Assembly (NCBI GenBank): GCA_022425565.1
Contig: JAKMFG010000224.1
Location: 1-12,548 of the forward strand
Length of the DNA stretch: 12,548 bases
Reading direction: 5' to 3'
Origin: Alphaproteobacteria bacterium
Lineage (GTDB): Bacteria > Pseudomonadota > Alphaproteobacteria > Puniceispirillales > Puniceispirillaceae
Shown: in pieces, positions 7,298 to 12,548 of the stretch
How the letters are laid out: the number at the start of each line of letters is the position of its first letter
Position numbering within the stretch: position 1 is the stretch's first letter
Program-made: the position numbers and the translations under genes
The notes under the pieces: generated by a model
Database searches by the model: none
The model's input: only the letters and a program-made list of their open reading frames with translations
Told to the model about the DNA's origin: nothing

Positions 7298-8811
7298 TGC
7301 GTGTCTCGGCCTGGCAAATGACACTTGCCATGCTCCGGCTGCCGGTGATCGCCTGGCATCTCGGGCGGGCCGGCGCGCTTGGCCATATCGCAAAGATCAC
7401 GCTTCTGCCGGGCTGGATGCGCCATCTGTGCGGCAGCCTCGACAGGCTGGTGCGTTCAGGCAATGCGCGGCGTGATGCCGGCGGCGCGCTCGCCGAGGCA
7501 CTGATTCGCCTTGGGCCGGGATTTATCAAGTTCGGTCAGGCGCTGTCGACACGGGCCGACCTTATCGGCCCGGAAATGGGACATGCGCTGAGTCTTCTGC
7601 AAGACCGTCTCCCCGCTTTTCCGGGCGCGCTGGCGCGCCGCCGCATCGAGGCGGAAGCCGGCATGCCGGTATCCGATCTCTTCCGCCGCTTCGATGACGA
7701 GGCCGTGGCAGCTGCATCGATCGCCCAGGTTCACGACGCCGAGCTTGCCGACGGGCGCCGCGTCGCGGTGAAACTGCTGCGGCCGGGAATCCACCGCCGC
7801 ATGCAGTCCGACACAACCCTGTTCTATTCGCTGGCCAGCCTGCTGGAATGGATGGCGCCCAACCTGCGGCGGCTGAAACTTGTCACCGCAGTCGACCAGT
7901 TTACGCAGATCTCCGCCATGGAGCTCGATTTGCGGCTCGAAGCGGCGGCCGCCGGCAAGTTGGCAGAGAACATGGCTGACGATGCCGGCATCACCGTGCC
8001 GTGGGTTGATCTCGAGCACACCACCTCTGGCATGCTCGTCATCGAGTGGGTCGACGGAATCAGCATTGATGATGTCGAGGCGCTGACCGCCGCCGGACAT
8101 GATATCGGCAAGATCACCGAGGCGGCCGCACGGACCTTTTTCAATCAGGTCTTCCGCGACGGTTTCTTCCATGCCGACATGCATCCGGGGAATATTTTCG
8201 TCGCAGCCGACGGCACTCTGGTTCCCATTGATTTCGGCATTATGGGTCATCTCGATTTCGGCGAAAGGCTGTTTCTGGCCCGTCTGCTGACGGCGATGCT
8301 CGACCGCGACTATGAGGCGGTGGCCAAGCTCCATGCCGATGCCGGCATGCTTGGCGACCATGTCCCACTGGCACAGTTTGCACAGTCGATCCGCGCCGTC
8401 GCCGATCCGGTTATGGGCAAGGCACTTGGCGACGTATCGCTTGGAACGGTGCTTGGCCAGGTCCTGCAGCTTTCAACACGGTTCGAGATCACCGTCCAGC
8501 CGCAATACAATCTTTTGCAGAAGACCATGATGATGGCCGAAGGTGTGGCGCGGCAGCTGAACCCGCAGGCGGATATGTGGACCCTGGCGCGGCCACTGGC
8601 CAGCGACTGGATGCGCGACCATCTCAATTTTGCGCGCCGCGCCGAGACACTTGTCGAGGATCTATTGATGCTGGCCACACGACTGCCACGAATTCTCGAT
8701 GCGCTGGAAGAGCGGCGCAACGAGGAGGCGCCACAACAGGCGCGGCAGGGCGGGGCACTGGCCATTTCACTGCTGGCACTTGGACTTGCCCTTCTGGCCC
8801 TGTTTATCTAG
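7297..8811 (+). CDS. ubiB: UbiB-family atypical kinase/ATPase for ubiquinone biosynthesis
   Basis: UbiB (COQ8/ADCK family) is a membrane-anchored protein-kinase-like ATPase required for ubiquinone biosynthesis, thought to help extract or organise lipid intermediates for the Ubi enzymes. Diagnostic motifs in the 504-aa form are the KxGQ region GPGFIKFGQALSTRADL (74-89), the alanine-rich nucleotide loop AAASIAQVH (138-146), the ATP-binding Lys in VAVKLLRPG (Lys159), the ExD motif ELD (209-211), HADMHPGN (292-299) and the metal-binding IDFG (311-314). The last ~20 residues (AISLLALGLALLALFI) are a membrane helix. The chosen ATG at 7297 overlaps the ubiE stop and follows GGAAG at nine bases; an ATG at 7282 inside ubiE would add five residues. 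Confidence 0.95.
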   Translation: MRVSAWQMTLAMLRLPVIAWHLGRAGALGHIAKITLLPGWMRHLCGSLDRLVRSGNARRDAGGALAEALIRLGPGFIKFGQALSTRADLIGPEMGHALSLLQDRLPAFPGALARRRIEAEAGMPVSDLFRRFDDEAVAAASIAQVHDAELADGRRVAVKLLRPGIHRRMQSDTTLFYSLASLLEWMAPNLRRLKLVTAVDQFTQISAMELDLRLEAAAAGKLAENMADDAGITVPWVDLEHTTSGMLVIEWVDGISIDDVEALTAAGHDIGKITEAAARTFFNQVFRDGFFHADMHPGNIFVAADGTLVPIDFGIMGHLDFGERLFLARLLTAMLDRDYEAVAKLHADAGMLGDHVPLAQFAQSIRAVADPVMGKALGDVSLGTVLGQVLQLSTRFEITVQPQYNLLQKTMMMAEGVARQLNPQADMWTLARPLASDWMRDHLNFARRAETLVEDLLMLATRLPRILDALEERRNEEAPQQARQGGALAISLLALGLALLALFI

Positions 8812-8857
8812 ACTTAATTTCAAATAAATTCACGAATGTTCAAGGAATAAGATTTCT
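8812..8857 (+). promoter_or_regulatory. AT-rich leader before coaBC
   Basis: This 46-nt gap is clearly AT-richer than the genes on either side, and that composition continues into the first codons of coaBC. It contains AAGGA 11 nt before the ATG as the likely ribosome binding site. A weak promoter candidate, TTGCCC, 17 nt, TAGACT, straddles the ubiB end. Short direct repeats ATTTCT occur at 8852-8857 and 8864-8869. The gap interrupts the otherwise overlapping cluster, so a separate promoter or an operator for coaBC is possible but not shown. Confidence 0.3.
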
Positions 8858-10282
8858 ATGAATATTTCTGATCTTTCGGCAATCATTACCGCGCTTGGTG
8901 GGCGGCAGGCGCTGCAGGAGCTTCTTGGCGTCGGGCCAAGCGCCGTCAGCAACTATCTGGCAAAGGGAGCGCTGCCGCAGCGGGCACACGGCCCTGTTTG
9001 CGAGGCCCTTCGTGCACGCGGCTATCAGATTGATCCGGCAAGTCTTGCAATCACGGGCGAGCGCGCCATTGCAAACCTGTCCGGCGCACTATCCGGTCAG
9101 AAACGGGTGCTTCTTTTGGTCGGTGGCGGCATCGCCGCCTACAAGGCGCTGGAGGTTGCGCGGCGGCTTCAGGACCATAATGTCGGCGTGACGGGGGTCA
9201 TGACCCGGTCCGCCTGCGAATTCATCACACCGCTGAGCCTTTCGGCACTCACCGGCGAGAAGGTCTATACCGAGCTGTTCTCGCTGACCGACGAGGCCGA
9301 GATGGGCCATATCAGACTTGCCCGCGAGGCGGATCTCGTGCTGGTCGTGCCGGCAACCGCGAACCTGATCGCGCGCGCCGCCAATGGGCTTGCCGATGAC
9401 CTGGCGACGACCATCCTGCTGGCGACCACCTCGCCGGTGATCATGGCGCCGGCGATGAATCACGCAATGTGGGGGCATCCGGCGACACAGGAAAATCTCG
9501 CACGGCTCAGGGCCCGCGGGGTTGCGACGGCAGGGCCTGCCGACGGCAATATGGCCTGCGGCGAGGAGGGCACCGGCAGACTTGCCGAGGTGCCGGACAT
9601 TGTCGAGGCGGCGCTTCGCACACTGAATATCGCGCCGGGTCCGCTGTCCGGTCGTCACGCGCTGGTCACATCCGGTCCCACGGTCGAGCCGATCGATCCG
9701 GTGCGTTTCATTGCCAACAGGTCATCCGGCAAGCAGGGGCATGCCATCGCCGCCGAGCTGGCAAGCCGCGGCGCACGCGTAACCCTTGTCAGCGGACCGG
9801 TCACCCTGCCGCCACCGCCAACAGTCGAACTTGTCGAAGTCGAAACGGCGCGGCAGATGATGGAGGCCTGCGAAGCAGCCCTGCCGGCCGAGATCGCCGT
9901 CTGCGCCGCCGCCGTCGCCGACTGGCATGTGAAGGGTGCCGGCAACGCAAAGCTGAAGAAACAGGACGGGGCGCCGCCACCTATCGAGCTGGCGGAAAAT
10001 CCCGACATCCTCAGGCGGCTCTCGTCTCATGATGCGCGGCCCGATCTTGTTGTCGGCTTTGCTGCGGAAACCGACAATCTTCGCGAAAATGCCACCGCCA
10101 AACTGGCGCGCAAGGGATGCGACTGGATCGTTGCCAATGATGTTGGTGGTGGCAGCGTGTTCGGCAGCGACAGCAACAGCGCCATGCTGCTGACCGGAAA
10201 CGAGATCGAGGAATGGCCACAGATGCGAAAAGCGGAGCTTGCGAAGCGGCTTGTCGACAGGATCGGGGAGTATTTTGAATGA
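8858..10282 (+). CDS. coaBC: CoaBC (phosphopantothenoylcysteine decarboxylase / phosphopantothenate-cysteine ligase) with N-terminal helix-turn-helix extension
   Basis: This bifunctional enzyme makes 4'-phosphopantetheine for coenzyme A: CoaB ligates cysteine to phosphopantothenate using CTP, and FMN-dependent CoaC decarboxylates the product. CoaC features are GGGIAAYK (89-96), the catalytic His in MGHIRLA (His151), PAMNHAM (Asn201) and [10 protein letters not shown] (Cys234). CoaB features are [11 protein letters not shown] (284-294), AAAVADW (350-356) and KLKK (365-368). The protein is 474 aa; E. coli CoaBC has about 406. The extra ~80 N-terminal residues read as a Cro/YdaS-like helix-turn-helix: [20 protein letters not shown] (9-28), then a recognition-helix-like [12 protein letters not shown] (29-40). 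The extension is in frame, has AAGGA upstream, and there is no ATG or GTG near the normal CoaBC start. The stop overlaps dut as ATGA. The enzyme call is firm; DNA binding is inferred. Confidence 0.95.
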   Translation: MNISDLSAIITALGGRQALQELLGVGPSAVSNYLAKGALPQRAHGPVCEALRARGYQIDPASLAITGERAIANLSGALSGQKRVLLLVGGGIAAYKALEVARRLQDHNVGVTGVMTRSACEFITPLSLSALTGEKVYTELFSLTDEAEMGHIRLAREADLVLVVPATANLIARAANGLADDLATTILLATTSPVIMAPAMNHAMWGHPATQENLARLRARGVATAGPADGNMACGEEGTGRLAEVPDIVEAALRTLNIAPGPLSGRHALVTSGPTVEPIDPVRFIANRSSGKQGHAIAAELASRGARVTLVSGPVTLPPPPTVELVEVETARQMMEACEAALPAEIAVCAAAVADWHVKGAGNAKLKKQDGAPPPIELAENPDILRRLSSHDARPDLVVGFAAETDNLRENATAKLARKGCDWIVANDVGGGSVFGSDSNSAMLLTGNEIEEWPQMRKAELAKRLVDRIGEYFE

Positions 10283-10737
10283 GCGCGCATGACGGGCCGG
10301 AAATCCGGATACAGAAACTGCCCCATTTTGACGGACTGTCGCTTCCCTCATATGCAACGGCAGGCGCCGCCGGCATGGATGTGGAGGCGGCCGTCGAAGC
10401 CGATACGCTGCTCGCGCCGGGCCGGCGTGCGGCTGTTCCGACCGGCCTCGCCATGGCCATTCCGGCGGGGTTCGAGATACAGGTGCGGCCCCGTTCCGGC
10501 CTTGCCCTGAAACATGGGGTGACCGTGGCGAACACACCCGGCACCATCGACAGCGATTATCGCGGCGAAGTCAAAATCATGCTGATCAATCTTGGCGAAG
10601 ATGATTTCATCATCACGCGGGGCATGCGCATCGCACAGCTGGTCGTCGCCCCGGTCAGTCTTGCCAGACTGGCGATCGCCGATACGCTTGAGACCACGGA
10701 CCGCGGCAGTGGCGGTTTCGGATCTACCGGAGTCTAG
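10279..10737 (+). CDS. dut: dUTP diphosphatase (dUTPase)
   Basis: The trimeric dUTPase hydrolyses dUTP to dUMP and pyrophosphate, keeping uracil out of DNA and feeding thymidylate synthesis. All five family motifs are present in the 152-aa protein: [10 protein letters not shown] (motif I, catalytic-metal Asp), [13 protein letters not shown] (II), [16 protein letters not shown] (III, with the uracil-contacting loop and catalytic Asp), [10 protein letters not shown] (IV) and the flexible C-terminal arm [10 protein letters not shown] (V). GGGGAG lies eight bases before the ATG, which overlaps the coaBC stop by 4 nt. Pairing of coaBC with dut is also seen in E. coli. It sits four nucleotides ahead of the moeB-type gene. 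Confidence 0.97.
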   Translation: MSAHDGPEIRIQKLPHFDGLSLPSYATAGAAGMDVEAAVEADTLLAPGRRAAVPTGLAMAIPAGFEIQVRPRSGLALKHGVTVANTPGTIDSDYRGEVKIMLINLGEDDFIITRGMRIAQLVVAPVSLARLAIADTLETTDRGSGGFGSTGV

Positions 10738-10741
10738 CAAT

Positions 10742-11503
10742 ATGCTTAGTGACGAAAATCTTGAACGCTATGCCCGCCAGGCCATCATGCCCGATATCGG
10801 CGAAGAAGGTCAGGAACGACTGCTCGAAAGCCGCATGCTCGTCGTTGGCGCAGGCGGTCTCGGCTCGCCGGCAATCTTCTATCTTGCGGCGGCCGGTGTC
10901 GGCAACCTGACCATCATGGATGGCGAAACCATCGATCTGACAAATCTGAACCGGCAGATCCTTCATACCACCGCCAGCATTGGCAGTCCGAAGGTGAAAC
11001 AGGCCGCCGCCACGGTCAGGGCGCTCAATCCCGGCATCACTGTCACACCGCTAGACGAGCGGCTTGAGGATGACAATGTCGAGGCGCTGCTGGCGGCACA
11101 TGATGTGGTGGTCGACTGTTCCGACAATGTCGACACACGCTACAGGCTTGGCGATGCTGCACACCGCACGGGCACGCCGCTGGTCTTTGGCGGAGCGGTC
11201 CGGACCGAGGGACAGCTGTCCGTCTTTCACAGCGGGGCCGGCGCAGATGAGGATTCGCCATGTTACCGTTGTGTATTTCCCGACATGCCAGACGCCATGC
11301 AGGCCCCGGGATGTTCGGAGGCCGGGATTCTGGGTCCGGTCACCGGGGTGATCGGCACCATGCAGGCGCTGGCAGCGGTCAGGCTGGTGCTGGGGATCGG
11401 CGGCAAACAGACAGGCAAGCTGCAGCTGTTTGACGGCCGTTACGGCAGTTTCATGGAGATCAGTACGTCACGTCGTGCCGATTGCGCCTGCTGCGGCGCC
11501 TAA
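10742..11503 (+). CDS. moeB: MoeB/ThiF/HesA-family E1-like adenylyltransferase
   Basis: These enzymes adenylate the C-terminal glycine of a ubiquitin-like sulfur carrier (MoaD for molybdopterin, ThiS for thiamine) so that sulfur can be loaded. The 253-aa protein shows the nucleotide loop VVGAGGLGSPA (34-44), the arginine motif NLNRQILH (68-75), Lys86 in GSPKVKQAA, catalytic Asp130 in DCSDNVDTRY and GCSEAGILGPVTG (190-202). The structural zinc site is complete: CYRC (174-177) and CACC (248-251). Length and cysteine spacing match stand-alone MoeB, with no C-terminal rhodanese domain. Which carrier it serves cannot be told, since no moaD or thiS is in view. The ATG at 10742 follows GGAG at nine bases; upstream in-frame starts would lie inside dut. 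It ends in a 3-nt overlap with the convergent dehydrogenase gene. Confidence 0.88.
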   Translation: MLSDENLERYARQAIMPDIGEEGQERLLESRMLVVGAGGLGSPAIFYLAAAGVGNLTIMDGETIDLTNLNRQILHTTASIGSPKVKQAAATVRALNPGITVTPLDERLEDDNVEALLAAHDVVVDCSDNVDTRYRLGDAAHRTGTPLVFGGAVRTEGQLSVFHSGAGADEDSPCYRCVFPDMPDAMQAPGCSEAGILGPVTGVIGTMQALAAVRLVLGIGGKQTGKLQLFDGRYGSFMEISTSRRADCACCGA

Positions 11504-12486
11504 AGCATCGCCTCGATCACCCGGTCACGCGGCGCATGGCCGTCCCAGAACGTCTGGATATTGATGATCACCTTGTCACCCATCTCGAGCCGTCCCTCGA
11601 TGGTGGCTGACCCGATATGCGGCAACAGCACCACGTTCGGAAGATCAAGCAACGCCTTTGTGATGTTCGGCTCATCGGCATAGACATCAAGGCCGGCACC
11701 GGCGATATGGCGCGATGCCAGCAAATCGGCAAGCGCGTCCTCGTCGACAACCTCGCCACGTGACGTGTTCACCAGATAGGCGGACGGCTGCATCATCTCC
11801 AGCCGTTCACGGGTCAGAAGCTTTTGCGTTGCCGGCGTGTGCGGGCAGTTCACCGAAACGATATCGACACGGCTGAGCATCTGGTCCAGCGACTCCCAGT
11901 ATGTCGCCTCAAGCTCGGCCTCGGTCTCGGGATGGACAGGCTTGCGGTTGTGATAATGGATGCTGAGGCCGAAGCCGCGCGCCCGGCGCGCCACTGCGCA
12001 GCCAATCCGGCCCATGCCGATAATGCCGAGCCGCTTGCCATTGATCCGGTGGCCAAGCATGCCGGTAGGTGCCCAGCCAGTCCATTCACCAGTCCTCGTC
12101 ACCTTGTCGCCCTCGGCGATGCGGCGCGGTACGGCCAGCATCAGCGCCATCGCGACGTCAGCCGTATCCTCGGTCAGGACCCCCGGCGTATTGGTAACGG
12201 TGATGCCTCGCGCCTTGGCGGCGGCGAGGTCGATATGGTCCACACCCGTCCCGAAGGAGGCGATCAGTTTCAGCTGGTCACCGGCCGCCGCGATCAGGTC
12301 GGCATCGATCCTGTCTGTCACGGTGGGAACGAGGACGTCGGCCTCCTTCACCATGGCGACGAGTTCTTCAGTCGTGCGCGGGGTATCGGTATCGTTGAGC
12401 CTGGCGTCAAACAGCTCTCTCATCCGTGTCTCGGTTGAGTCAGGCAATTTACGGGTCAGATGGACGACTGGCTTTTTCTGGTTCAT
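11500..12486 (-). CDS. D-isomer specific 2-hydroxyacid dehydrogenase, glyoxylate/hydroxypyruvate reductase type
   Basis: The 328-aa protein belongs to the NAD(P)-dependent D-2-hydroxyacid dehydrogenases and most resembles glyoxylate reductase/D-glycerate dehydrogenase (GyaR-like). Substrate-domain motif: IASFGTGVDHIDL (75-87). Rossmann motif: GIIGMGRIG (154-162). The catalytic triad is Arg243 (NTSRGEVVDE), Glu272 (DVYADEP) and His290 (LPHIGSAT). After the second Rossmann strand the sequence is YHNRK rather than an acidic residue, which in this family often goes with acceptance of NADPH; the exact substrate and cofactor are inference. Only GGAAAGA immediately precedes the ATG, a weak, closely spaced ribosome site. 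The 62 nt between this start and the window edge show no clear promoter. The gene converges on moeB with overlapping stop codons. Confidence 0.9.
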   Translation of the reverse strand: MNQKKPVVHLTRKLPDSTETRMRELFDARLNDTDTPRTTEELVAMVKEADVLVPTVTDRIDADLIAAAGDQLKLIASFGTGVDHIDLAAAKARGITVTNTPGVLTEDTADVAMALMLAVPRRIAEGDKVTRTGEWTGWAPTGMLGHRINGKRLGIIGMGRIGCAVARRARGFGLSIHYHNRKPVHPETEAELEATYWESLDQMLSRVDIVSVNCPHTPATQKLLTRERLEMMQPSAYLVNTSRGEVVDEDALADLLASRHIAGAGLDVYADEPNITKALLDLPNVVLLPHIGSATIEGRLEMGDKVIINIQTFWDGHAPRDRVIEAML

Positions 12487-12548
12487 TCTTTCCGCTCGTA
12501 TTTGGTCGCGGTCCGGCCTCTATGGCGTGGCCGGCGAAAACATAATAT

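Noticed and set aside
6422-7393. 323-codon open frame on the minus strand opposite ubiE
   Set aside because: It is a mirror of ubiE and the start of ubiB, both with intact family motifs. It has no domain or ribosome site of its own.
7456-8361. 301-codon minus-strand frame opposite ubiB
   Set aside because: It is a shadow of ubiB; the motif-bearing frame on the plus strand explains the sequence.
9722-10537. 271-codon minus-strand frame opposite coaBC and dut
   Set aside because: It spans the junction of two genes that both show complete motifs on the other strand, and no family resemblance is visible.

Overview
This is a GC-rich bacterial chromosome segment that looks alphaproteobacterial. 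The evidence is the replication block rpsT-dnaA-dnaN-recF-gyrB, the mutM/ubiE divergent pair and the ubiE-ubiB-coaBC-dut-moeB run. Protein style (for example the VGGGIAAYK start of CoaBC) also fits Alphaproteobacteria, perhaps a Rhodospirillales or marine SAR116-like lineage. That finer placement is inference only.

Layout. Minus strand, read from 6328 down to 1: mutM, a small putative exported protein, rpsT with its own promoter and a clear terminator, dnaA, dnaN, recF, and the first 136 codons of gyrB, which runs off the left edge. Plus strand, 6509-11503: ubiE, ubiB, coaBC, dut, and a moeB/thiF-type E1-like gene, packed with 1-4 nt overlaps or very short gaps apart from a 46-nt AT-rich gap before coaBC. 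Minus strand, 12486-11500: a D-2-hydroxyacid dehydrogenase (glyoxylate reductase type), convergent with moeB and overlapping it at the stop codons.

Function. The left half is replication and repair: DnaA initiator, beta clamp, RecF gap-repair ATPase, gyrase B and the 8-oxoguanine glycosylase, with ribosomal protein S20 between. The right half is cofactor and nucleotide metabolism: two ubiquinone genes, coenzyme A biosynthesis, dUTP removal, and a sulfur-carrier activating enzyme. The coaBC-dut adjacency is also seen in E. coli (dfp-dut).

Most of the window is ordinary housekeeping DNA. The one clearly unusual item is CoaBC. It carries about 80 extra N-terminal residues that look like a Cro/YdaS-type helix-turn-helix, in the same frame as the enzyme and with no usable internal start at the normal CoaBC position. 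This suggests a DNA-binding, perhaps self-regulating, CoA biosynthetic enzyme. No mobile element, CRISPR array, tRNA or rRNA was recognised, and no cluster of DnaA boxes that would mark oriC.
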